NCBI RefSeq assembly: GCF_021699195.1
Contig: NZ_SSXE01000086.1
Location: 1-37,852 of the forward strand
From: Nonomuraea sp. MG754425
GTDB lineage: Bacteria; Actinomycetota; Actinomycetes; Streptosporangiales; Streptosporangiaceae
DNA: 37,852 nucleotides
Reading direction: 5' to 3'
Of this stretch, positions 7,551 through 15,111 are shown one piece after another. A model generated the notes under the pieces. It did not search any database. It was not told the origin of the DNA and saw only the letters and a program-made list of their open reading frames with translations. The position numbers and the translations under genes are program-made. Every line of letters starts with the position of its first letter. Within the stretch, counting starts at the first letter, position 1.

Positions 7551-8779
7551 CGGGGGGTTCCTTCTTCCAGGGTGACGGTCTGGCCGGTCAGCCGCGACCG
7601 CTCGGCGGCCCAGGCGATGAGGTGGCTGTGCAGGCTCTCGGCCGGCGAGGACAGGATCGGGGCCCGCTCCCGGGTGGCGACGGCGGTCAGGAACGCCTCC
7701 ACCAGCGCTTCGTCACCGCCTCCGTGCCCGCCCCTGGCCGTGCCGTCCCCGCTCACGCGGGTGTCCACGACGGACGAGCGGCCGGTGACGAAGTCGTGGA
7801 CGGTCAGGCGGTCGCCGTCGCCGTCGATGGAGCCGTGGGTGCCGAAGATCCGGGTCTGCCGGTGCAGGGCCGGGGTGAACCCGGTCATGGTGAACGACAC
7901 GGTCGTGCCGCCCTCGAACTCCAGGTTCACGACCTGATGATCGACCACGTCGTTGTCGCAGTCGTAGACGCATCTGCCGTACGGGCCGGTCCTGAGCGCC
8001 TCCAGCACTCCCTGCTCGGAGACGTCGTCGGTGAGCACGGTCAGCGGCCACACCCGCTTGCCGGCGAGCGGCAGGTAGATGCGCTTGGCGGAGTACGGGC
8101 AGCCGGGTTCGGCGGAGCAGTCGAGGCAGCGCTCGGCGGCTGCGCCCGGCCGGTTCTCGGGGCGGAAGTGCTTGAGGCCGCCGAACGAGGAGACGCGGGT
8201 GACCTGCCTGCCGGTGAGGTGGACCAGCCAGTCGAGGTCGTGGCAGGACTTGGCCAGCAGCATGAACGTGGACTCGTCGGCGCGCCGCCAGTTCCCCCGC
8301 ACGTACGAGTGCGCCTGGTGCCACCATCCGACCGGCTCCAGGTGCTGGATGCTGACGATCTCGCCGATCCGCCCGTCGTCCAGCAGGGCTTTGAGCGCCC
8401 GCGTGTACGGGGTGTAGCGCAGCACGTGGCACACCGCGAACACGGCCCCGGAGCGCTCGGCCGCCGCCACGATCGAGCGGCAGTCGTCCTCGGAGACCGC
8501 CATCGGCTTCTCCAGCAGGATGTCGTAGCCCAGTTCGGCGAAGCGCACGGCGGGTTCGACGTGGTCGCGGTCCTGGGTGGCGATGATCACCGCGTCCGCC
8601 TGGCGGGGCAGCGCGGCCAACTCCCGCCAGTCCGCGTACGGCACGGCGTCCGGGAACCTGCCCCGGCGGCTGTCGAGCGGATCGGCGACCGCGACCACCC
8701 TGGCCCGGCCGCTCTCGACGGCGTGCCCGGCGTAGGAGGTCCCCCGGGAACCCGCCCCGACGACGGCGATCGTCACCAT
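7547..8779 (-). CDS. Gfo/Idh/MocA-family oxidoreductase with a cysteine cluster
   Basis: A 410-residue NAD(P)-dependent oxidoreductase and first gene of the leftward sugar operon. The N-terminal Rossmann fold has VVGAGSRGTSYAGHA. The family signature EKP is at residues 90-92 and the catalytic-region HDLDW begins at His180. Members oxidise or epimerise sugars, inositols and amino sugars. Between about residues 215 and 230 lies CLDCSAEPGCPYS (Cys218, 221, 227), which suggests a bound metal or structural zinc in some relatives. ATG 8779 is chosen because GGAGG lies 5 nt upstream; an earlier in-frame start at 8809 lacks a site and overlaps the predicted transcription start. It presumably processes the imported sugar. 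Confidence 0.9.
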   Translation of the reverse strand: MVTIAVVGAGSRGTSYAGHAVESGRARVVAVADPLDSRRGRFPDAVPYADWRELAALPRQADAVIIATQDRDHVEPAVRFAELGYDILLEKPMAVSEDDCRSIVAAAERSGAVFAVCHVLRYTPYTRALKALLDDGRIGEIVSIQHLEPVGWWHQAHSYVRGNWRRADESTFMLLAKSCHDLDWLVHLTGRQVTRVSSFGGLKHFRPENRPGAAAERCLDCSAEPGCPYSAKRIYLPLAGKRVWPLTVLTDDVSEQGVLEALRTGPYGRCVYDCDNDVVDHQVVNLEFEGGTTVSFTMTGFTPALHRQTRIFGTHGSIDGDGDRLTVHDFVTGRSSVVDTRVSGDGTARGGHGGGDEALVEAFLTAVATRERAPILSSPAESLHSHLIAWAAERSRLTGQTVTLEEGTPR

Positions 8780-8821
8780 ACGCGCCTCCAACTTATGTAA
8801 CCAGTTCACGTATGTCGGCTG

Positions 8822-8850
8822 ATGCTAGGATCCGGGCTGTTGGTCGTCAA
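8822..8850 (-). promoter_or_regulatory. promoter of the leftward sugar-import operon
   Basis: Reading leftward, TTGACG (8850-8845) and TAGCAT (8827-8822) are separated by exactly 17 bp, a good housekeeping-sigma promoter. The start near 8815 leaves a leader of about 36 nt with GGAGG before ATG 8779. The 8-bp near-palindrome TTATGTAA (8793-8800) lies in the leader and resembles the half-sites of the dyad at 8859-8879, so both may bind the ROK repressor. Confidence 0.55.
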
Positions 8851-8858
8851 TAGGGAAG

Positions 8859-8879
8859 TTATGAGAAAGGGTCTCGTAA
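8859..8879 (+). promoter_or_regulatory. inverted repeat covering the ROK gene's ribosome-binding site
   Basis: Arms TTATGAGA (8859-8866) and TCTCGTAA (8872-8879) match at 7 of 8 positions around AAGGG. The loop is the Shine-Dalgarno sequence of the ROK gene and the right arm abuts its GTG at 8880. It also lies just upstream of the leftward -35 box. It could be the ROK operator controlling both directions, an RNA hairpin hiding the ribosome-binding site, or both. Confidence 0.4.
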
Positions 8880-9977
8880 GTGACCGAGCTTCGGCCGGGT
8901 GACGCGTCACTGCTGCGCAAGGTGAACACCCAGGTCACGCTCAGAGCCCTGCGCCGCGAAGGCGTGGCCACGCTCACCCGGCTCGGCCGGGTCACCGGGC
9001 TGTCCAGGCAGACGGTCGAGGCGGTGCTCGACGAGCTGGGCGAGCGCGGTTACGTCCGCGAGGTGCCGCCCGACGAGGGCGCGATGGGGCGGCCGGCGCG
9101 GCGCTTCGGGTTCCGGGCGGACGCCGGCTACGTGGTCGGCGTGGAGGTCGGCGGCGACGCCATCGTGGCCGCGCTCGCCGACCTCAACGGCGAGGTGGTC
9201 GCCTGGAAGCGGGCCGAGCTCTCCGGCGACACCCCCGCCCACCAGCGGCTGGAGGCCGCCGAGCGGACGGCGCTGGCCTGCGTGGACGGCGCGGGCGTGG
9301 CCCGCAAACAGGTCTGGACGGTGGCCGCGGGCACCTCCGGCATCGTCGACAGGACCGGCCGCGTGGCACTGTCGATCACCCTGCCCGGCTGGACCGGGGT
9401 CGACCTCGCCGGGCTGGCCGGGCGCTGGTTCGGCGGCACCGCGCTGGCCGCCAACGACGCCAACCTGGCCGCCCTCGCCGAGCACTGGCGCGGCAGCGCC
9501 CAGCACGCCTCCGACGTCGTACACCTCCTGATCGGCCACCGGGCGGGCGCGGGCATCCTGATCGGCGGCCGGCTGCACCCCGGACGTACCGGCGCGGCGG
9601 GCGAGATCGGCACGCTGCGGCAGGTCGGCTGGGAGGACGCCGCCCGCGAACTGGTCAGGGACACCACGGCGGCCAAGGTGTTCGAGGCGGCGCTCGGCGG
9701 CGACCGGGAGGCCGCGCGCCGGGTGGACCGCTACGCCGAGAACCTCGCCATCGGAGCCTCCGCGCTCGTCCTGGCCATCGACCCCGACCTGCTGGTGCTC
9801 GGCGGCGGGCACGCCCGCGCCGGCGACGTGCTGTTCGAGCCGCTGCGGCGGCACCTGACCGAGCTGTGCGTGAGCGCCCCGGAGGTGGTGGCCTCCACCT
9901 TCGGGGACGAGGGGGTGGCGATCGGCGCGGTCCGTCTCGCGCTCGACCACGTCGAACGCGAGATCCTGGGCCTGTGA
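8880..9977 (+). CDS. ROK-family transcriptional regulator
   Basis: A 365-residue repressor-type ROK protein. Residues 1-70 form a winged helix-turn-helix (VNTQVTLRALRREGVATLTRL, then TGLSRQTVEAVLDEL). The rest is an actin-like sugar-kinase fold with GVEVGGD, NDANLAALAEHW and GHRAGAGILIGG. The ROK zinc motif is degenerate: GEIG is followed by TLRQ rather than His, and the CxCGxxGC cluster is absent. It is therefore unlikely to be a kinase and may not bind zinc. It is divergent from the sugar operon, with about 100 bp of shared control DNA, so it probably represses that operon until a sugar or sugar phosphate is present. GTG 8880 has AAAGGG about 8 nt upstream. Confidence 0.9.
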   Translation: MTELRPGDASLLRKVNTQVTLRALRREGVATLTRLGRVTGLSRQTVEAVLDELGERGYVREVPPDEGAMGRPARRFGFRADAGYVVGVEVGGDAIVAALADLNGEVVAWKRAELSGDTPAHQRLEAAERTALACVDGAGVARKQVWTVAAGTSGIVDRTGRVALSITLPGWTGVDLAGLAGRWFGGTALAANDANLAALAEHWRGSAQHASDVVHLLIGHRAGAGILIGGRLHPGRTGAAGEIGTLRQVGWEDAARELVRDTTAAKVFEAALGGDREAARRVDRYAENLAIGASALVLAIDPDLLVLGGGHARAGDVLFEPLRRHLTELCVSAPEVVASTFGDEGVAIGAVRLALDHVEREILGL

Positions 9978-9990
9978 CCGGCTGGTGCGA

Positions 9991-10395
9991 TCAGTCGGCG
10001 ACCAGCCGGGACCCGTCGGCCTGCTCCCGCTGGCGGCGCAGCTCGTAGGTGCCCGGCGCGATGCCGGCGAAGGCGTGCTCGGGATGCGCGAGGTAGGCGG
10101 TCGCCCCCTCCGCGACGGTCAGCAGGCCGAGCACGATCCCGTCGCGCCAGCGCGCCGGGGCGAAGTACGCCTTGCCGGTGGCGACCAGGAGATGGGTGTT
10201 GGCCTCGGCCTGACCGCGCACGACGGGGACGCCAGCCTCGGGGATGGGTGAGCCGCCCGGCTTCCCGTCTACCGGCACCACGGCGACGTCGCCCTGGAAC
10301 TGCAGGCCGGACAGGACGGGGATCTCGGCCTGCCGGTCGAGGTGGGCGTCGACGGTGACGCCGAAGGTGGCCATGGCCTGCTCGATGGTGGTCAT
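9991..10395 (-). CDS. conserved hypothetical 134-aa protein, partner of the DUF6745-like gene
   Basis: A soluble protein starting MTTIEQAMATFGV from ATG 10395, with GAGGAG about 9 nt upstream. The first 30 residues are helical; the rest looks like short strands (LQFQGDVAVVPV, NTHLLVATGKAYF). It ends with the distinctive motif AYLAHPEHAF, then GTYELRRQREQADGSRLVAD. From memory, proteins with this HPEH/RRQREQA ending are encoded beside DUF6745 genes in actinobacteria; this needs a search. It begins 23 bp after the DUF6745-like gene and is almost certainly cotranscribed with it. No catalytic residues can be named. The convergent ROK gene ends 13 bp away. Confidence 0.75.
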   Translation of the reverse strand: MTTIEQAMATFGVTVDAHLDRQAEIPVLSGLQFQGDVAVVPVDGKPGGSPIPEAGVPVVRGQAEANTHLLVATGKAYFAPARWRDGIVLGLLTVAEGATAYLAHPEHAFAGIAPGTYELRRQREQADGSRLVAD

Positions 10396-10418
10396 GTACT
10401 CGCACTCCTCGGGGGGAT

Positions 10419-11588
10419 TCAGGAACGGCGTTGTGCCGTGGCGTACTGGGCGGCGCTGAGGCCGTAGGTCCAGGCGGCGGCCTCGATCGGGTCGTCGCAG
10501 TGGGTGGGGACGGTCAGGCCGAAGCGGCGGCGCACGCCGTCGCGTTCGACGGTGCCATTCGTGCACAACAGCACGCGGACGGGCGTGGTGTAGACCCCGT
10601 CGGGGACGTGGTGCAGGGTGAGGATCTGACCGGGATTGCCGGGGTCGGGCACGGCCGGCCCGATCTGTTCCAGGCCGGCCTCGGCGACGAAGCGGTCCCA
10701 GCCGCGGCGTTCGATGGCGCAGCGGCGGATCTCGGCGTTGGGCTCGCGGAGGATCTCGTCGGCGGTGAGGCTGTCGTCGATGACGGCGCGGGGGACGGGG
10801 GTGCCGTGCCAGAAGTACAGCGCGAACCCGTCGGACCAGAGCGCCGCGGGGCCGTCGGCGCGGTGCGGCCGGTGCGGGGCGTGCTCGTCGTCGCCGGCCT
10901 GTTCGAGCCGCAGCTCCACCGGCCCCTGACAGAACACGACGAAGTCCCGGAACGGCCACCACCACCAGCCCTCGAACGGTGGCGCACCCTGTGGAGGCGT
11001 GGTGTCCGGGTGGCAGCTCCCGACGAGCCCCAGCCAGTCGTCGGACCGGTTCCCCCGCAGGTGGGCACCCCACAACCGGCGGATCTCGCCGCGGATCGTG
11101 TCCTGGCGCACGCCGCCTACCGCCGCGTCCACCGCTTCCGACGTGACCGCCGCCGCCACCTCGCCGAGCACCGCCAGCGCCGTGGCCAGCGCTGGATGGC
11201 GATCACCGGGCGCGGTACCCGCCGAGCCCTTCGACGCGCGGCGCACCGCCGCGGCCATCTCGGTGTGCAGGGCGGTGGCCGCCGCGCCGTGCACCGGGTC
11301 GCTCACCCCGCCGGCCACGGCCTGGACGGTGGCGCGCACGGCCGCCCCCATCGGCTCGCCCGCCGTGTCGTCCACCGCGCGGTAGACCGAGTCGAGGACC
11401 CGCTTGTTGCGGTGGCCGGTGGCCAGGCAGGCGGCTATGGGCGCGGCGAACGCGCCGGCGAGCGGTGAGGACGCCCACCCGACCCGCTCGGGGAAGGGAA
11501 CCCCGATCTCCTGGTAGCAGGCGCGTGCGGCGAGTTCCCACGCCCGCCTCCCGTCGGCGGCGGCCGGGGCCGAAGCCGGTGTGTTCAC
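10419..11588 (-). CDS. DUF6745-like protein of unknown function
   Basis: A 389-residue soluble protein. GTG 11588 has GGGAGG 8 nt upstream. An Ala-rich helical first half contains FEGWWWWPFRDFVVF around residue 200. The second half carries blocks I associate with DUF6745: GPAALWSDGFALYFWHGTPV, EILREPNAEIRRCAIERRGW, LLCTNGTVERDGVRRRFGLT and AAAWTYGLSAAQYA. These regions are found, often next to leucine-rich repeats, in actinobacteria and planctomycetes; their role is not established to my knowledge. The many Trp/Asp/Arg/His positions suggest binding or catalysis but no known active site is visible. Head of a two-gene operon divergent from the LRR/oxygenase pair. Confidence 0.75.
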   Translation of the reverse strand: MNTPASAPAAADGRRAWELAARACYQEIGVPFPERVGWASSPLAGAFAAPIAACLATGHRNKRVLDSVYRAVDDTAGEPMGAAVRATVQAVAGGVSDPVHGAAATALHTEMAAAVRRASKGSAGTAPGDRHPALATALAVLGEVAAAVTSEAVDAAVGGVRQDTIRGEIRRLWGAHLRGNRSDDWLGLVGSCHPDTTPPQGAPPFEGWWWWPFRDFVVFCQGPVELRLEQAGDDEHAPHRPHRADGPAALWSDGFALYFWHGTPVPRAVIDDSLTADEILREPNAEIRRCAIERRGWDRFVAEAGLEQIGPAVPDPGNPGQILTLHHVPDGVYTTPVRVLLCTNGTVERDGVRRRFGLTVPTHCDDPIEAAAWTYGLSAAQYATAQRRS

Positions 11589-11665
11589 AGTGGGGACCTC
11601 CCATGGTCGACGATTCGGGTCGATCAGGACGGAACGTCTGCGGGCGAAGTCGTTCCGGCGGTACG

Positions 11666-11720
11666 TTGTCGAACATTCGATCTTGACAAGTCTATTATGA
11701 TCCGTACATTCGTTCGAATG
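11666..11720 (+). promoter_or_regulatory. divergent control region with nested palindromes and a leaderless promoter
   Basis: Rightward promoter: TTGACA (11683-11688), 16-bp spacer, TACATT (11705-11710). The start point falls at 11717-11718, exactly at ATG 11718. Three inverted repeats overlap it: TTGTC/GACAA (11666-11670 and 11685-11689), TCGAACATTCGA (11669-11680), and CATTCGTTCGAATG (11707-11720), which covers the -10 end and the start codon. The sequence ACATTCG recurs in the last two. A repressor here could block both gene pairs. No leftward -10 is clear. Confidence 0.55.
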
Positions 11721-12644
11721 GAAGCGATGGGCAGCATCGAAGACGCCTTGCGGGATCGTCCCGGCGACGCCGCCGCGTGGCACGCGTACAGCGGTCTGCT
11801 GCTGGAACAGGGTGACACCAGAGGCACGCTGATCCGGCTGGAACAGCGCCTGGCCCGCACCCGTCCCGCCGACCGCCCGGCCCTGGAGCGGGAGATCGCC
11901 GACCTCGTCGCCGAGTACGAGGACGACTGGGATGCCGGGGTGCCGGACGGCGTGGCCCGGGTGCTCGCCCGCCGGCACGGCTTCGCCACGGAGGTGGCCG
12001 TCGAATGGTCGGACGACGTCGCCGAGATCGTGGAGCGGTCGCTGGACGCCGCCCCGTTCGTCACCACGCTGCGGATCATGCCGAACGCCACCGACAAGGA
12101 CGACCACGAGGATGACTGGGAAGACGAGGACGAGGACGATTACCTGGCCGTGGACCGAGGCGACCCGCGTCCGGGCACGCTCGACATAGGCGCTCTCGAC
12201 GGGCTGGACCTCGGCCGGCTCACCGAACTGGACCTGTCCTACCTGAGCATCGGTTTCGACGGCGCGCAGGCCCTGGTCGCCACGTTCCGATCGGACCGGT
12301 TACGGGCGCTCGACCTGCGGTACTGCCGGATCGCCGACGCCGGCCTGGCGGCACTCGCGGCCTGCCCGCGGCTGGCCGGGCTGCGCCGCCTGCGGTTGCA
12401 GCGCAACCGGCTGACCGCCGAGGGCGTGCGCCACCTGCGTCATTTTCCGGACCTGACCGAGCTCGACCTGCGCTACAACGACCTCGGCGCGGAGGGCGCG
12501 CGAGCCCTGCTCGAAGCCCCGTTCGCCGGGTCCCTGGAACGGTTGTGGATGTACGGCTCCGACGTGGGCCCGGACGGCGTCCGGGCGCTGGCGCAGGCCG
12601 AGAACCTGCCCACGGGGCTGCGGAGCCTGTGGAGGTGCGTGTGA
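11718..12644 (+). CDS. TIGR02996-like/leucine-rich-repeat protein
   Basis: About 308 residues. The N-terminal EDALRDRPGDAAAWHAYSGL, followed by LLEQGDTRGTLIRLEQ, fits the TIGR02996 domain (first described in Gemmata) that usually precedes leucine-rich repeats. A strongly acidic stretch (DDHEDDWEDEDEDDY) separates it from at least four LRR units: LTELDLSYLSI, LRALDLRYCRIADAGLAAL, LRRLRLQRNRLTAEGVRHL and LTELDLRYNDLGAEGARAL. These are of the ribonuclease-inhibitor-like type and probably form a protein-binding surface. There is no signal peptide. ATG 11718 fits the leaderless promoter; ATG 11697 lies upstream of the -10 box. The stop overlaps the next GTG (GTGA). Confidence 0.8.
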   Translation: MEAMGSIEDALRDRPGDAAAWHAYSGLLLEQGDTRGTLIRLEQRLARTRPADRPALEREIADLVAEYEDDWDAGVPDGVARVLARRHGFATEVAVEWSDDVAEIVERSLDAAPFVTTLRIMPNATDKDDHEDDWEDEDEDDYLAVDRGDPRPGTLDIGALDGLDLGRLTELDLSYLSIGFDGAQALVATFRSDRLRALDLRYCRIADAGLAALAACPRLAGLRRLRLQRNRLTAEGVRHLRHFPDLTELDLRYNDLGAEGARALLEAPFAGSLERLWMYGSDVGPDGVRALAQAENLPTGLRSLWRCV

Positions 12645-14545
12645 GCGTTGAACTTCGGGACCGATTCTTCGCCCTGTCGGCCGGGGACGCCCCCGCCGAG
12701 GAGGCCGCCCGCTACCGGGCCGAGGTGGACACGATCGACGCCCGTCCGGCCGCGACGGTGGACGGCCTGGACGTCTCCTGGCATCCGTCGGCGCGGTTCA
12801 AGGCGGTGCGGTTCATCGACGCCGAGCTGATCGACGAGGGCGTGCGGGAGCTGTTCGCCCGGCCCAGCGAGGAGGCGCCGTACCTGGCGGCGGTGTTCGT
12901 CGATCCGCACGAGCTGTCGTTCCGCACGTTCGAGAACATCGTCCCGCTGGACCGCCTGTTTGAGGCCGTGCCGCTGGAGCTGGCTCCGGCCGGGCTGACG
13001 GAACACGCCGAAGGGGTGTTCTCGTTCGCGCTGCGGCTGCCGGAGCAGGCCCGCGACCGGCTGTCCCGGCTGGACGGGCTGAGCCTGTACGTGCCGCCGC
13101 TGAACGCCGCGTCCCGGGGCGGCGAACGGTTCATCTTCCACTCGGCGCTGCTGGCCGAGGCGCTGACCGAGGCGGTGGCGCAGGCGCTGCCGCCCGCGGT
13201 CGCGAAGGACTTCTCGCACGTGAACCCGGTGTTCCGGTGCAACGGGTTCGAGCCCGGCGACGCCAACTTCCACCTGCACCGGGACACGCCGTACTACGAC
13301 GCGGCGCGCGGGCACGTCTCCCGCTACACCCTGCTGCTCTACCTGACCGGCGGCACCGGATCGCCGGCGCTCGACCTGGCCGGCGGGGCGGCGCTGAGCG
13401 AGATCGACGCCTTCACGTGCGTGCTCTTCGACCAGCGCTACGAGCACGAGGGCGCCCCCTACCACGACGGCCGCAAGGTGTTCCTGCGCACCGAACTGGT
13501 CTTCGCCGCCGCGGACGTCACCGAGGAGCCGGAGATCGGCGCGCTGTTCAGCAAGGCGTGCTACCTGACCGGTGAGAGCGTGTTCGCCCCGGAACTGGCC
13601 CGGCACGCCGACGCCTACTACAACCGGGTGGCCGCCGCCCACTGGGACGGCCTGGGCGAGGGCCCCGGCCGCGAGACGTTCGTGCACAAGGAGTTCCGCG
13701 GCGTGCACTTCGTGGCGAACGGCTACGACTTCTGGTTCGCCGAGAGCGACGGGCTGTCGGCCGCGGAGTGCGCCGCGATCACCCTGCTCGACTACTTCAA
13801 CTGCAAGCTCGGCGACACCGCCTTCCGCGCGCTGTGCCGGACGGAGGTGATCGAGGCCGAGGACGCCCGCTGGATCCCGGAGTTCCTGCGGGCCAGGCAG
13901 AGCCGCCCGACCATGACGCGGGTGGACAAGACCGCCTTCTTCCCCGACGCGGAGCAGCCGCACAGCGCGATCTGCTGCCCGTTCCACACGTGGGGAGGCT
14001 ACGACCCGACGCGCCACGACGAGATCATCGAGCTGTACGAGGAGGCGCGGTCCTTCGCCGCCGCGCACATCCTGCCCGCGCCGATCCTCATGCTCGGCGC
14101 TGACGTGGCCCTCGACCCCGACCGGTTCGTCATCCAGGACAACCTCATCCACGTGCTCGGCAAGGAAGGGCTCGCCCCGGTCAACTTCGCCGCCTGCTGG
14201 AACGACGAGTCGGTCGCGGAGGACTACGTGACGGTCGCGGCCAAGGTCGGCGTGACGCGGTTCCTCGTTCCGCCGATCCTCTACGGCGAGAGCGGCGGCT
14301 GCCGCCATCTCCGGTTCGACTTCTTCCGCAACTCCTGGATGGTCGACCACCGGCAGGGCACCGTCCCGGTGCCCAGGATCACCGAGCTGAGCTGGGCCGA
14401 TCCCGAGGAGCGCGGCGGCGGCTGGCGGCGCTCGGTGGACGACGCCCTCATCGACGAGGACCACCCGCTGGCCGCCGGCGAGTGGTGGGACGACGACGAG
14501 GACGACGACTGGGACGACGAGGAGGAGGACGAGGACGAGGACTAG
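12641..14545 (+). CDS. 2-oxoglutarate/Fe(II) oxygenase-like protein with acidic tail
   Basis: A 634-residue protein translationally coupled to the LRR gene (GGAGG 5 nt before GTG 12641). Residues about 205-290 look like a 2OG/Fe(II) dioxygenase core: FHLHRDTPYYD gives an HxD pair (His213, Asp215), RYEHEG the distal His269, and RKVFLRTEL an Arg283 placed to hold 2-oxoglutarate. This is similar to prolyl-hydroxylase-like enzymes. The C-terminal half (about 340-600) is an unrecognised domain with YDFWFAESDGLSAAE, ICCPFHTWGGYDPTRHDE and FVIQDNLIHVLGKEG. The protein ends in DDDEDDDWDDEEEDEDED, resembling the acidic stretch of the LRR protein. A hydroxylase acting on a protein partner is an inference. 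Confidence 0.72.
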   Translation: MSVELRDRFFALSAGDAPAEEAARYRAEVDTIDARPAATVDGLDVSWHPSARFKAVRFIDAELIDEGVRELFARPSEEAPYLAAVFVDPHELSFRTFENIVPLDRLFEAVPLELAPAGLTEHAEGVFSFALRLPEQARDRLSRLDGLSLYVPPLNAASRGGERFIFHSALLAEALTEAVAQALPPAVAKDFSHVNPVFRCNGFEPGDANFHLHRDTPYYDAARGHVSRYTLLLYLTGGTGSPALDLAGGAALSEIDAFTCVLFDQRYEHEGAPYHDGRKVFLRTELVFAAADVTEEPEIGALFSKACYLTGESVFAPELARHADAYYNRVAAAHWDGLGEGPGRETFVHKEFRGVHFVANGYDFWFAESDGLSAAECAAITLLDYFNCKLGDTAFRALCRTEVIEAEDARWIPEFLRARQSRPTMTRVDKTAFFPDAEQPHSAICCPFHTWGGYDPTRHDEIIELYEEARSFAAAHILPAPILMLGADVALDPDRFVIQDNLIHVLGKEGLAPVNFAACWNDESVAEDYVTVAAKVGVTRFLVPPILYGESGGCRHLRFDFFRNSWMVDHRQGTVPVPRITELSWADPEERGGGWRRSVDDALIDEDHPLAAGEWWDDDEDDDWDDEEEDEDED

Positions 14546-14554
14546 CCGCGCCGC

Positions 14555-15079
14555 TCAGAAGGCCCGCGCGATCTCCGACAGGACGGTGCGGACCTGCTCC
14601 TCCGGCAGGTCCATCGTCCGGACCGCGCCCCACTGCAACGCCCCGAGCAGGGCCCAGCTCTTCAGCCTGATCTCGGGGCCGGGGTCGTCGCCCACGAGCT
14701 TGGTGTAGATCGTGTCGCGGAACGTCCTGATCTTCTCGCGTTCTGAGCCGGGCTCGGCCGCGGTGTCGTCGGCGGCCAGGTCCTCCATGAACAGCCGGAT
14801 CACCGACCGGTAGCGGGCCGCGAACTCCACCAGCGCCTCGACGAACGCCGCGCGGCTCGGGTACGGGGCGTCGAGCAGCGCCAGCATGTCGCCCGCCACC
14901 GGCGACAGCAGTTCCAGCGCCAGCCGGTCCTTCGGATGGAAGTGGTAGGCGACCGCGGTCTTGGTCAGCCCGACGGCGGCGGCGATGTCGGACAGGGACG
15001 TGGCCGCGTATCCGCGCTCGGCGAACAGCTCGCGGGCCGCCGCCAGGATCCGGGTGCGGGTGTCGTCGGATGTGGTCAT
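14555..15079 (-). CDS. TetR-family regulator
   Basis: A 174-residue repressor. Residues 8-55 form the TetR DNA-binding domain (RILAAARELFAERGYAATSL, SDIAAAVGLTKTAVAYHFHP). The C-terminal helical ligand domain includes FRDTIYTKLVGDD and LGALQWGAVRTMDLP. It is divergent from an MmpL-type exporter, so control of export by the exporter's substrate is the natural reading. ATG 15079 follows AGGGAAA; GTCTC/GAGAC arms flank this ribosome-binding site. The gene converges with the oxygenase gene 9 bp away. Confidence 0.9.
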   Translation of the reverse strand: MTTSDDTRTRILAAARELFAERGYAATSLSDIAAAVGLTKTAVAYHFHPKDRLALELLSPVAGDMLALLDAPYPSRAAFVEALVEFAARYRSVIRLFMEDLAADDTAAEPGSEREKIRTFRDTIYTKLVGDDPGPEIRLKSWALLGALQWGAVRTMDLPEEQVRTVLSEIARAF

Positions 15080-15111
15080 CGTCTCATTTCCCTGCGGGAG
15101 ACAGCCTTCCG

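Noticed and set aside
14555..15079. The TetR protein here as regulator of the three-copy 18-bp operator
   Set aside because: Its own intergenic region (15080-15179) does not contain the operator; it has a different dyad, GATAA-n8-TTATC, and it is paired with the mmpL gene.
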